Shown here: positions 23,389 through 32,391 of the stretch, in pieces
Numbering within the stretch: the stretch's first letter is position 1
Layout of the letters: the number at the start of each line of letters is the position of its first letter
DNA from: Durusdinium trenchii
Lineage: Eukaryota > Sar > Dinophyceae > Suessiales > Symbiodiniaceae
Direction: 5' to 3'
Length of the DNA: 64,000 bases
Assembly: GCA_963970005.1 (NCBI GenBank)
Contig: CAXAMN010015113.1
Span: 474,707-538,706, forward strand
Position numbers and translations under genes: made by a program
The notes under the pieces: generated by a model
What the model was told of the DNA's origin: nothing
The model's input: only the letters and a program-made list of their open reading frames with translations
The model's database searches: none

Positions 23389-26300
23389 ATTAGCTCACCC
23401 ACCAATTTTTGAGCACCATTGACCAACGTAGGTGTAGGTTCTTCTGGGAGCGGAGCACTTTCCTTGACCATTGGAACTTTCACTCCCTTTCCTTCAGAAA
23501 TCCCCTCCTTATCCTTGATGTAGTCTTCTTGTGATGTCCTGAACCCACCTTCATGAGTCCTGGTGATTTCCATGCCCAAGAACTTCACTTTCTCTTCGCC
23601 AACTTCTTCAGGGGTCGAAGTTTCCCATTGAGCTTGGAGAACTTCGGTGATGACTTTGATGGTGGCTTCATCACTGGTGATCATCAAGTCGTCGACGTAG
23701 ACCAGCAAAAAACCAACCACCTCACCTTCTTTTTCCTTTTCTTCATCTTCACCTTTCATGATGCTCCAGAGGTTCGGCTCGGCTTCTGCTTGAACAAAGC
23801 GATGGCCCTGAGCGGATCTCATGTTTCTCAAAACCTGATCCAGCCCCCAGCACCGAGGTGATTGACGAAGCCCATACATGGCCTTTTGTGCCAAGTAGTA
23901 CTCCTTCGGCCCAACATGGCCTGTTTTCAGGAGCAAGGATGGAGGTTTCAGGACCACCATGGTAGGTTCTTGACCTTCAGCTTCAATGTCCAGCGGAGCA
24001 TTGAGGAATGCGGTGCGGATGTCCAAGACTGATGCCCTCCAGCTCTCTTCAGCTGATCGCTTCAAGACATAGCGCAAGCAAACAGCATCTGCGCCAGAAG
24101 CGTAGAGGCATTGATCCTTCTGATCCGTTGTTGTAGGATCAACAAAGTTTCCACAAGCCACCAACCTGATCTTTCGACGTGGGCCAGGTTTCAAGGTGAT
24201 CACCACTTTTGATGGCAGAACTTCAAGTCTTCTACCCCATTTTTCTTGTAGGGCCTTGAACTCCACTTCATCGATGCGGCGAAGGGCTTGTTTTTCTTCG
24301 AACAACTGATGCAGCTCCTTCTTGATAGCTTCATCCCATTTGGGTGCTTCTTTCAGGAGTTCTTTCGGAGACACCACCCGAGTCCTGAGTACGGGTTCTT
24401 CTTCTTTCGGCATTGCACTTTTGACTTTGCGCAATTCCTCATAGACTACGTCCATCACCTTCATTTCATCTTTCAACATGATGACGCTCTCCTCCAGGAT
24501 GATGTTTGAGAGCCGTTCAACACGACGTTCCCTTTCTTTTTCTTCCTTCTCATACTCATCCTCCTCTTCCATCTTCATGCTTTTTACGCCCATCTTCCCA
24601 CGAATCCTCCTCCGAACTTCGTAGGGACCTTCGGCTTCTTCCGCTGCCTTTGTGATCGCCAGCCATGTTGCTTGGCTAGGCTCTGGTTCCTTAGTCTTCA
24701 TGATGAAGTAGGGCGCGATGGCAGTGGTTCCATCTTCCCTCAAAACAAGGTGTCCATGAGCGTCGGGACGTGGTGCCAGGTAGCGAACCTTTTCATGTGT
24801 AGCTTCCAGTTCCTTGGTCTTCCAGAAGCGTCTTTTGACCAGCAATTCATGACCAAATGGCGGAACATCAGCAAGGTCCAAGTCGGCCATCCTTCGACGT
24901 TCACGTTCATGGACATAATGGCAAGCTTGAGGCCATCGATTGGCAGGGAGACCAGCCATACCAAGCACCCTTCGGATGTGGGATTTGATGGTTTGGATCG
25001 CTCTTTCTGCTCTTCCATTGGACTGAGATGACACTCCAGCGGTGGTCGTCCTGTGGATGTCCCGGGACCTGCACCATTGCGTCAGCGATCTGCCACGGAA
25101 CTCTCCCCCCAAATCAGTGTGTAGGCGGGAAACGTGGTATCCCATGACACGCAGTTGGATGTACATCTGCTGGATGGTGGAGAGAACCGTCTTCTGATCC
25201 TTCGAAGCCATAGGAATGGCCAAGCGGAAGGTGATCAAGTTAGGATCTTCCCTTTCTTCGCTTTCCATCCTTTCTTCTTCGGCCTCTTTAGCTTCTTCCG
25301 GCTCCTCCATAGCTTCTTCTTCATCATCTTCCTTTTCCTCCATTATTTCTTCACTTTCTTCAGCCTCCTCTTCAAAGACCACAGCATCAGAGTCCGCAAA
25401 TTCATCATCGGGAACAGGTGGATGCTGTTCTTGAGGAAGCAACCAGGTGTACGTCCCTACAAGGATGTACTTGGCCATTTCTCTTCCATCCTTCGCGATG
25501 GGGTATGGACCAGCAGTGTCCAGTGAAAGTGTAGCCGCCAGTGGGTGCATCACCTTTCTGTGAGGTTTAGACTTCGCACTTTGTTCTTGGCATGTACGAC
25601 AGTCTCTTCGGAAGGGAACATGTCCATTTTGACAATGTTGTTCCCAGGTCATCTTTTTCACCTTCACATGGCCTTCTTCTTTGAAGTGTGCAGCACAAGC
25701 TTCAGCAATAGCCCGACATAGGCCAGGAACCCATCGAGAGAGCGAAGACGAGGGCTTCTTTTGACCTGCACTTCGTCCTTTGGCATGGGGATTTCTTTGG
25801 TCTGGTAGTTGAAGATCCATATTGGTGGCCAAACCTGTAGGCTTCACCGGGGCGTCAGGCTTCCAGGGCTCGAAATCACCCTGATTGACATTGTGCAGCT
25901 TGAGTTGTGCCGCTTGCTGAAGGGACTTCCATTCATTTGTTCCCCAAAACGAGACGCATTCCGGCGCGTAGTCCTTGGGATCAGCCGGTTGCTCAAGCAA
26001 AAACAACGTTTCTTTTGGATGTACACCGTCTTCTCCGTCAGGAGCGGTGGAGTCCTTGAGCTTTCGTGCCATGTCCGCCACGAGGAACAAAAAGATTTGC
26101 CTCCACATCAGGATGTCATCCTCTTCACACATCTTTCTTTCTTCAGGGCTGTAGCTTCGAACACCCCAAGGTTCGCTCCAGGTTCGCACTGGTCGAGGAC
26201 CTCCAGGATAGTGCCGAAGAACTGAGCGAGTTCTGCAGTTTGGGCCGCCAAGAACTGCGGCAATGTCACCATCTAGGGCCAGTCGGAGAAGCCCTTTGTA

Positions 26301-26855
26301 GGCCTTGGAGTCCATCGAGGCGAGATCATGGTCCTCCCCCCTTTTTATGTCCACCTCCAACGTCCTGACCCCCAAACCATACTCTTCCATGGCCTTTTGA
26401 AGGGTGAATCCTTCTTTTTCTCCAGCATAGAAGTGTAGAAGGACAGGACCAGCTTTCTTCATTCTTTTCCTTTGATGCCGATTGGCCGGCAGATCACTCC
26501 ACTCACCCGGGGCAATCACCAATGCCTTCTTCAGGTGTTCAGGCAAAGTAGCCAAAGTTGGGTGTCCATCCACCAAGGACTGCAACCATTCGAGCTCCTT
26601 CTCGGGATGGACTTCCACCGCCATGCGTGCTTGCTTGACCAGGAGGCTTTTGTTTTCGAACTCCTTGATCAGGTCCAGGGCAAGCTTCTTTGGAATTTGT
26701 GGGCATCCAGCTTGAATGCTGATGGGCAAAGTTCCCTTGGTGGGATGCATGACCTTCATACCCCCTTTTTTCCACGAAATCTGACAGCCTCCTTCAGCCA
26801 ACATTCCGAGCGGCAGGCTCCACAGCCAGATTCGTAGTGACCATGACTCCAGCAT
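23364..26855 (-). CDS. copia 1 Pol: methyltransferase-like domain, integrase, reverse transcriptase
   Basis: A 1163-codon frame that replaces the Gag-protease frame after a shift near 26815. Residues about 135-300 form a class-I/C5-methyltransferase-like unit: a glycine loop (LLHFYAGEKEG), an acidic strand end (LEVDI), GGPNC at 203-207 where C5 enzymes have a PC motif, and EQP at 288-290 where they have ENV. Integrase follows: H407, H412, C419, C422 zinc knuckle, then D446, D581, E617. A strongly acidic insertion (about 484-537) lies between the first two catalytic residues. Reverse transcriptase has LDIRTAFLNAPL (D945) and YVDD at 1053-1056. All three catalytic sets are kept except the Pro of GPPC. 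The frame ends at GELMWLSARCF, before RNase H. Confidence 0.9.
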   Translation of the reverse strand: MLESWSLRIWLWSLPLGMLAEGGCQISWKKGGMKVMHPTKGTLPISIQAGCPQIPKKLALDLIKEFENKSLLVKQARMAVEVHPEKELEWLQSLVDGHPTLATLPEHLKKALVIAPGEWSDLPANRHQRKRMKKAGPVLLHFYAGEKEGFTLQKAMEEYGLGVRTLEVDIKRGEDHDLASMDSKAYKGLLRLALDGDIAAVLGGPNCRTRSVLRHYPGGPRPVRTWSEPWGVRSYSPEERKMCEEDDILMWRQIFLFLVADMARKLKDSTAPDGEDGVHPKETLFLLEQPADPKDYAPECVSFWGTNEWKSLQQAAQLKLHNVNQGDFEPWKPDAPVKPTGLATNMDLQLPDQRNPHAKGRSAGQKKPSSSLSRWVPGLCRAIAEACAAHFKEEGHVKVKKMTWEQHCQNGHVPFRRDCRTCQEQSAKSKPHRKVMHPLAATLSLDTAGPYPIAKDGREMAKYILVGTYTWLLPQEQHPPVPDDEFADSDAVVFEEEAEESEEIMEEKEDDEEEAMEEPEEAKEAEEERMESEEREDPNLITFRLAIPMASKDQKTVLSTIQQMYIQLRVMGYHVSRLHTDLGGEFRGRSLTQWCRSRDIHRTTTAGVSSQSNGRAERAIQTIKSHIRRVLGMAGLPANRWPQACHYVHERERRRMADLDLADVPPFGHELLVKRRFWKTKELEATHEKVRYLAPRPDAHGHLVLREDGTTAIAPYFIMKTKEPEPSQATWLAITKAAEEAEGPYEVRRRIRGKMGVKSMKMEEEDEYEKEEKERERRVERLSNIILEESVIMLKDEMKVMDVVYEELRKVKSAMPKEEEPVLRTRVVSPKELLKEAPKWDEAIKKELHQLFEEKQALRRIDEVEFKALQEKWGRRLEVLPSKVVITLKPGPRRKIRLVACGNFVDPTTTDQKDQCLYASGADAVCLRYVLKRSAEESWRASVLDIRTAFLNAPLDIEAEGQEPTMVVLKPPSLLLKTGHVGPKEYYLAQKAMYGLRQSPRCWGLDQVLRNMRSAQGHRFVQAEAEPNLWSIMKGEDEEKEKEGEVVGFLLVYVDDLMITSDEATIKVITEVLQAQWETSTPEEVGEEKVKFLGMEITRTHEGGFRTSQEDYIKDKEGISEGKGVKVPMVKESAPLPEEPTPTLVNGAQKLVGELMWLSARCF

Positions 26856-27930
26856 CGGTCATCAGCAATGGCGTCGTTCTGCCATCTGCAAGCGAGACAG
26901 AGACCTTCTTCAATGCCTCAATTCGATCGGTGGCCACCAAAGGTCGCAGAGGATGTGTAGCCCCTGAGTCCAGTAGCCCCCATTCTTCTTCAGTTGACCC
27001 AAGCTTGGCCTCTCTCACCTTTGTAAGCTTCAGGGTCTTGATGCTCTTCTTGATTTCGTCCAACTGTTGGTGGAGGCGACTCAACTTCGCTTCCGAGGCT
27101 TCTTTGTCCTTCATGACTTTGAGCATACGATTGGCTTCGGCCAAAAGCTCATCCATCTTGTCATCTTCTTGACCTCCACTTCCCTTCTCACCGTCTTCAC
27201 CCTTCACCACTTTCTCTTCCTCCTTTTCCTTCTTCACCTTAGGCGGAGAGTTTGGAGCGCTGGTGGTAGGTGACTCTTTGGTAGGGCGTGAAGGCGCCAA
27301 GTGCTTTGTAGAACCACAGGTGTAGCACCTCTTTTGTTCATCCTTTTGATCATGGCTCCACTTGCAATCACGGCCACGACGACACCCGTGCTCCGACAGG
27401 TAGAACTTGCATGGAGACTTCATTTCCATCTCCTTGATCTTTGCTTCATTTCCTTTTGTCTTTTTGGTCGCGGAGCCATCTTCCAGCTTCTTGACCTTTC
27501 CTTCTTCCTTTTTCCCACCTCCTCCACTTCGCTTCTCAGCCAGGGAAAGCTGGTCGATCTCGGCGATGAGGTGTGTGGCAAACTGACTGACCGACAGGGC
27601 ATTGGGGTTGGTGTCAACCTGCAAGGCATTTCGAGCCAGTGACACCCGAAATCGAAGGCCTTCATTGCCTTCCAGAGTCCGCCTCGTCAGGCGATTGAGC
27701 CCCTTGACCAAGATCGAAGGATCAAGCTCTGTTGCTCCGATTTCTTGCGCTCGAGCTCGCCAACGAAGCCACCGACGAAGGCCAACCACTGTATCACGCA
27801 AGTTGGACGGCTCGGCTGGTTCTTCGAGGTTGCGAAGGAGCATTTGCTTCTCGCTGATGCCACCTGGGCAGTAGGTCACATGAAGGTGGGCCAAGATAGC
27901 GAACACCGAAAGCCGCTTTGTGGCCACCAA
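26794..27930 (-). CDS. copia 1 Gag C-terminal part, zinc fingers and protease start
   Basis: A 378-codon frame. The N-terminal part is helical Gag (Leu/Arg-rich, RWLRWRARAQ). A CCCH zinc finger (C174, C183, C189, H193; C-x8-C-x5-C-x3-H) comes before a degenerate CCHC knuckle (C202, C205, H210, with Arg at the last Cys position). Lys/Glu-rich linkers follow, then LLDSGATHPL with the aspartic-protease DSG at 321-323. It continues the 27932-28381 frame after a 1-nt shift near 27965 and passes into the Pol frame after another near 26815. The CCCH plus CCHC pair is also present in copia 2, so it is a lineage feature. Confidence 0.85.
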   Translation of the reverse strand: MVATKRLSVFAILAHLHVTYCPGGISEKQMLLRNLEEPAEPSNLRDTVVGLRRWLRWRARAQEIGATELDPSILVKGLNRLTRRTLEGNEGLRFRVSLARNALQVDTNPNALSVSQFATHLIAEIDQLSLAEKRSGGGGKKEEGKVKKLEDGSATKKTKGNEAKIKEMEMKSPCKFYLSEHGCRRGRDCKWSHDQKDEQKRCYTCGSTKHLAPSRPTKESPTTSAPNSPPKVKKEKEEEKVVKGEDGEKGSGGQEDDKMDELLAEANRMLKVMKDKEASEAKLSRLHQQLDEIKKSIKTLKLTKVREAKLGSTEEEWGLLDSGATHPLRPLVATDRIEALKKVSVSLADGRTTPLLMTDAGVMVTTNLAVEPAARNVG

Positions 27931-27931
27931 C

Positions 27932-28381
27932 TCATCCTTCTGAACTTCGGGGACTGCTTTGAGAAGGAGCGTACCTTCTTTCTAGCTTCGCCCACTTTGG
28001 CGCGCTTACAGGGGCAACAGGTTCATGTCGTACCCTGTCCAACGGTGCCATGGCTTGATGGTCTTGATACCACCTTTCAACTTCATTCATCATCTTTTCC
28101 CACCAAACATCGGAGGTCGAGGTGAGATCAGCCACCACAGGCTGTACCAACAACAACCAGTCGCCAAGTTGCAGCTGTGACGTGGATCCTTGAAGTGCAC
28201 CAAGAACAGGGAGCTCTGCTACTTGGCGAACAACCTCAACTCCTTTGACCGTCCCCTGCGAGTCTTGACCTTCTGAGATCTGGCGTTGGAGGGACTTCAT
28301 GCTTTCAACCAACAGGGACATTACCTCCATTTGTTGAACTTCAGGAGATGGTCGAGCTCCCCCCAACATGTACGAGGCCAT
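27932..28381 (-). CDS. copia 1 Gag middle part
   Basis: A 149-codon frame holding the conserved Gag text MASYMLGGARPSPE, LQLGDWLL and WWEKMMNEVERWYQ. Copia 2 has matching text near 39170-39330 (GDWL, then WWEESLGVAQEHYTQW). It is separated from the upstream Gag frame by a 1-nt shift near 28380 beside an A4 run. Confidence 0.8.
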   Translation of the reverse strand: MASYMLGGARPSPEVQQMEVMSLLVESMKSLQRQISEGQDSQGTVKGVEVVRQVAELPVLGALQGSTSQLQLGDWLLLVQPVVADLTSTSDVWWEKMMNEVERWYQDHQAMAPLDRVRHEPVAPVSAPKWAKLERRYAPSQSSPRSSEG

Positions 28382-29421
28382 GGATGCTTTTCGAGGTCCT
28401 TTTCCTTCGGTGGTGCCCTTGACAACCGGTGGACTTTTGGACCGACCTTCATCTTTTGATCTTGACCGGCTTCCTTTTCACCCATACCCGTGGCTCTTGA
28501 CCTTGGAGGTTCAGGAACATGTTCTTCAGGGGTCCCAAACGTAGAAGGTGGCCGACCAGCTTCATGATCTTCTTTCTCCTTCTGACCCCCTTTTTCTTCT
28601 TGGTCTTCCTTCAACCTTCTTTCATGAAGTTCTTGTTGAAGCAGGGTGTTTTCTAACTTTTGTTGATGGCACAATTCCGTCAACATACGAACTTCTTGTG
28701 AGATCTGCCACCTCCACATGACTTCTTCTTCCTGTTCACGTAGGTGGTCTTGTTGATCTAGGTCAAACACTTCAGGCCCATGACCCTTTTGGTGCCCTTC
28801 GTAGGAGCCGCCTTCTTCTTCATGGCCTTCATCAAAAGGACCGCTTCCTTTTCTTTCTTCTTTCACCTCATACCTCTTCTCCTCCTCCTTCATGAAGTCC
28901 GGGCGCTTCACTGGGCCTGGGGGATCATCACCTGAGGAGACTGGAGGCACCAAGGTACCATAGAGCATCGGCGCTTGCCTTGCCTGAGCTCGGGCTGACC
29001 TGAGTTGATCCTCAGTGAACAACGGTGGCTGTCCTGATGGCAGTGCAAGCGGCGCCAAAACACGAGGTTTGCCCTTGGGGCCTTCGAGGGCTTCTTTCGG
29101 GCTTATCTTTGACCCACCACTTCTAAACACTTCCAGCTCTGTCGGACCGGTTCCGGTGTCTGGGCGTCCAGTGGTGCTTCTTGTTGGAGTACTGAGGGTC
29201 TTCTCTAACCCCTTCACCTCCACTTCCAACCCATCCCTTCCAGGGGCGACAGGCTGCTGGAAGGCCGGCACCAACTCTTGGCCGACCAACTGAAGATCTT
29301 CTTGATGAAGCTCTTCATCATCAGCTCCAGCTCTGGATGAGCGCCGTCGTCGCAGCATGGCCATCTCCGGAGCGCGGGAGCTAGATGAATCCCCTTGCGT
29401 TGGGCTCAGAAACCTGTTCAT
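28382..29421 (-). CDS. copia 1 Gag N-terminal part
   Basis: The frame opens at an ATG inside the LTR (29421); the ATG at 29364 or 29358, just inside the element, is a more natural start (MAMLRRRRSS). The product is Gln/Glu/Lys/Pro-rich with long charged stretches and a predicted coiled coil around the repeated Glu/Gln/Leu text (LREQEEEVMWRWQISQEV, QQKLENTLLQQELHERRL). No enzymatic motif is present. It is the N-terminal Gag of the element; the nominal frame runs on to 28321, but after about 28380 it is out of phase with the conserved text. Confidence 0.75.
29398..29414 (-). other. primer-binding-site-like sequence of copia 1
   Basis: Directly inside the 5' LTR on the minus strand: GGTTTCTGAGCCCAACG. 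It resembles the copia 2 site GGTTATGAGCCCAA and lacks a leading TGG, which fits priming by an internal tRNA fragment and not by a tRNA 3' end. Confidence 0.55.
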
Positions 29422-29619
29422 GCAGGGGTTTCACCTGACCTTGATTGGGCATGTTCCTCACCCAACACTTCAAAACCTTTCCCTTCACTCGGACACAAAC
29501 AGCTTTTCTTTTTCTGCTGATGTGCTTCGGTCTTGGGTGACCGCTGTGAGCTCATTGAGCTCGCTTGCTCAAAAGGGCTGCAGCATTCGACATGCCGCAT
29601 GAAGTGTCTTCTGTCAACA
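29415..29619 (-). repeat. 5' LTR of copia 1
   Basis: 205 bp, same limits as the 3' LTR, three mismatches. Confidence 0.95.
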
Positions 29620-29624
29620 GATAC
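29620..29624. repeat. target-site duplication GATAC, right
   Basis: Exact copy of 21686-21690. Confidence 0.95.
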
Positions 29625-29725
29625 AAACCGGTGTATGGGAAAGAAGAATTGAATCAGAACTATTGAAAAGCAAAATTAAAGAATACAGAAACAAACACAG
29701 CGCAAGGGGAAGTGAAATGGCATAA
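29625..29725 (+). pseudogene. viral-element structural-type protein, 3' part
   Basis: Continuation of the gene begun at 20922. It is in frame once the retrotransposon and one GATAC are subtracted, and ends at the TAA at 29723-29725. It is rich in Lys, Arg, Glu and Ile. Confidence 0.65.
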
Positions 29726-29792
29726 TTAAGAATAGAATCTAATTATTATTAATCATGATTTTAGTAAAGAATAGACTGAAGAAACACATATA

Positions 29793-30484
29793 ATGGATGA
29801 TGATGAATACCTACATTATTTTTAAATAAGCCAACAGAAAGAAGAGAACGAAGTAATGAGATAGAATATGAAGATGAGGCAACACAATTCCCAGAGATAG
29901 AGAACAAACAAACGCAAACCGAGAAGAAAATTACGTTTGACAAAGAGACTGAAACAGGAGATGAATTAAACCGGATAATAGGAAACTATATTGTGAAGAT
30001 GAGTTCAAAGAACTTCAAAAGTTTAGAGCCATCAAGAAGTGATAAGATGGTAGAAGCTTTTACAAAAATGATTGAAAACCCTAGCAGTAGTAGCAGTGAC
30101 AGTGAAGGCAATAGGTCGTGTTTCAAAAGACATAGAGGGAAGTTAAAGATGGGTTTTAGATTGGCAGAAGTAGCAGGAAATACAGCTATGATGGGTGGCA
30201 GTGCTTTATTGTCAGCGATTGATTATTTGACACAAGCAGGGGAAAATGACAATGATAATGAAGAGGAAGTTATAAGCGTGCATTCTTCACTTGCAGTGAG
30301 TGTCCATAGTTCTCCACCACATTCAGTAGTAAATGTTTCATCAAGCAGTTCATCACACAATCCACCCATGGTGGCACATCCAACAGATTTACCAATACCT
30401 ACATCATCAAGCTCATCAAGTAGAAGAAGTAGTGGCGCTGCTGCTTCTGGTTCAGCATATCCAACAAATAAAAATAACAAATAA
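29793..30484 (+). pseudogene. viral-element acidic/Ser-rich protein, one frameshift
   Basis: The ATG at 29793 opens with MDDDEYLHYF; a T-run (about 29816-29822) shifts the frame, after which reading is open through the in-frame ATG at 29993 to the TAA at 30482-30484. The product is about 230 residues: an acidic N-terminal third (Glu/Thr-rich), a short basic patch (CFKRHRGKLKMGFR), a hydrophobic stretch (NTAMMGGSALLSAIDYL) that could insert in a membrane, and a low-complexity Ser/His/Pro tail ending in NKNNK. I do not recognise the family. Placement among the capsid-side genes suggests a virion or membrane-associated role, which is inference only. Confidence 0.5.
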
Positions 30485-30507
30485 GTTAATATTTTTTAAT
30501 AGTAAAA

Positions 30508-30749
30508 TCATTTTGGAACCACCATCAGTATTTGCATCGTTTCACTGTTAGTGACAGGTATCCTTTTTGGAACACCCAGTTCTTCTCTCTTCTTTTGTTG
30601 TCTGAGGCGGTCTCTGTCCCTCAACTTTTGTGCATATTCAGGGTCTTCTCTTCTCCTTTTCTTTTGGTAAAGCGCCTGAAAGATTGACATCTGCACTTTA
30701 ATTTCATCCAGTGTTAGGTCCGGTCTTCAATGTTTAATTGAGTAGTCAT
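30508..30749 (-). pseudogene. small basic antisense protein of the viral element
   Basis: The only minus-strand gene I see in the element. A minus-strand ATG at 30749 follows a TATATTAAGATATA box. The first codons (MTTQLNIEDR) need one frameshift near 30720 to join the open frame 30508-30696. The rest is very basic and probably helical (QALYQKKRRREDPEY, LRDRDRLRQQKKREE), with a short hydrophobic end. About 80 residues. It converges on the 29793-30484 gene with a 23-bp gap. A DNA-binding or core-type protein would suit the composition; no family is recognised. Confidence 0.4.
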
Positions 30750-30885
30750 TATATCTTAATATATATAGTTAATATGTCTCTATATATATTCTATTTAAAC
30801 GATACTAAATGATATATAGTTTATAACGTTACATGGTTTTTGTTTTAAAGCTTTAAACTTATTATATCTTAATATAAAGTATTAT
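30750..30885. promoter_or_regulatory. divergent AT-rich promoter region
   Basis: Between the antisense gene and the polymerase. Almost entirely A and T, with repeated TTAATATA, TATATATA and TATCTTAATATA elements in both directions; the last lies about 15 bp before the polymerase ATG. Confidence 0.4.
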
Positions 30886-32391
30886 ATGACAAAAAATATC
30901 TATAGAAAAACATATTACCAGTTTAAGGAACGTAAGAGACAGGAAAAGAGGCAGGGTTGAGACTGCTACACTGCAAAAAATCAATACTGCTATTGACCTT
31001 TATGAGGACAGGAAGATTGTCCAACATGGCTCTGCTGAAAAATTGATAAAAGGTGTCACTGCAACCAATGACAAGAACCTAAAGAAGGGAGTGAAAGCCT
31101 TTGACAAAGCAAGAAAAATATGAAGATGGGGTACCAATAGGTAATAGGTGAAAGAGAGAAAGTAAAAAGGCAACAGAACAGGCGGTAGCAGGAAGAACGA
31201 GGGCAGTAGTAAACAGGAGAATTAGACAAAAAATTAGTCCAGAGGCACTCAAAAAGTTCTCAGACACGCTCACCAAAACCTTCAGAGAAAAAGTGTTAGC
31301 CAACAGAAAGCTGTATGTTGTCAAATAAATGCTTTTTTCAACTGAGAATAGGTCAGGTGCACAGCAAAACAGTTTTTTAATTGATGGGCGCAGATACTAT
31401 CCAATAGTGGTACCAAACACTGTAAGGACAGGAAATGTCAAAGCTCAGAAGTTCATAGAGAGTATGGTCAAGGTAAAGGTGGACAGGTTTTCAGACAGAG
31501 CAAGGTTCAAAAGAATGATGGCTATAATGAGGACTGATAAATCGTTTGAAGAATTGATGGAGGGAGAGTTTTATCATTATGTAGATTTATTAGGATTGAG
31601 AGCGCTGAGCTGATTGATGAAGATGATGCCACCTATGACATCTTCGCTGATGAACTCACCAACTCAAAAAACAAATGTGAGCATGTTCAATCAATACATT
31701 CAAATTGAAGTGAACCCAGACTGTTTAAGGTTCAAGGATGCTATCAAGAAAAAAGACCATATTGAAAATGCATGTTGGATAAATACATTGCTAGACCATT
31801 ATGCGGATAGCCTGATGAGACATAAAAGGGGGAAGCTGGCTAAGAACCTGACCAGAGAAGCCATACTAAAATTAATTAGGAAGGGTGATGAAGAGTTTAA
31901 AACGAGAGGGGCATCAATATCTAACATGCATAAGGTCTTCAAAGAATTCAATATTAAGGCTACATTATATGACATTGATGGCAAACAGATTTACAAACAT
32001 GACCCCAAAGACTTTAACAGCTGTAGAATTGCAACCTTCAATGCTTTAGTCAAAAACAGTCAGGTATACACACTAAATCATAGTTTAGAACGCCTGAAGG
32101 CTAAAAACTAAAGATGGGAACCCCAACAACCTGAAAATTGGCAACAACTACTTTATCAACAACAAAAAGGAAGCAATGAAGTATAGGATGATAGAATCTA
32201 TAGATGACCTGCTTAAAATGAATGAAGAAGATGAATATAACATGATATTGAAGGATAATGATTTTGATAGGTTTATGTTTGATTTAACGCAGGCTGGGTA
32301 TGAACCATTGATTAGATACGGGGCAGGCAAAGTGGTGAATGTCAAAATGAACCTGACATTTAAGGTAGGTAAGAAGCAGAAAAAAAGTTGA
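30886..32391 (+). pseudogene. viral DNA polymerase B, N-terminal region, broken
   Basis: The ATG at 30886 follows an AATATAAAG box. At least four frame segments are needed, including RVETATLQKINTAIDL (from about 30955), KATEQAVAGRTRAVV (from about 31166), 31329-31613 (RSGAQQNSFLIDGRRYYP), 31614-32111 (a conserved CWINTLLDHYAD segment and IYKHDPKDF) and 32176-32391 (IESIDDLLKMNEEDEY, GYEPLIRYGAGKV). I recall this arrangement as the N-terminal part of a polymerase-helicase protein family in DNA virus-like elements of protists and animals. The CW-x-N-x-LL motif might be a cysteine-protease-like remnant, but that is tentative. Many indels and stops make this a dead gene. Confidence 0.55.

Larger units (their letters stand above)
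21691..29619 (-). mobile_element. Ty1/copia LTR retrotransposon 1, inserted in a viral gene
   Basis: A 7929-bp element on the minus strand with TG...CA LTRs of 205 bp differing at three sites (about 98.5% identical), a perfect 5-bp GATAC duplication, a primer-site-like sequence inside the 5' LTR and a purine-rich tract (GGCAGGGGGAG) against the 3' LTR. Internal order is Gag, CCCH/CCHC zinc fingers, protease, methyltransferase-like domain, integrase, reverse transcriptase; that is copia order with one added domain. The coding frame is shifted at about 28380, 27965 and 26815, and no RNase H domain is visible. High LTR identity means a recent insertion relative to decay of the host viral element. 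Confidence 0.95.

Noticed and set aside
25134-25526. Plus-strand Phe/Leu-rich and Ser-rich ORFs with apparent membrane segments
   Set aside because: Antisense of the acidic GAA/GAG-rich insertion in the copia 1 integrase.
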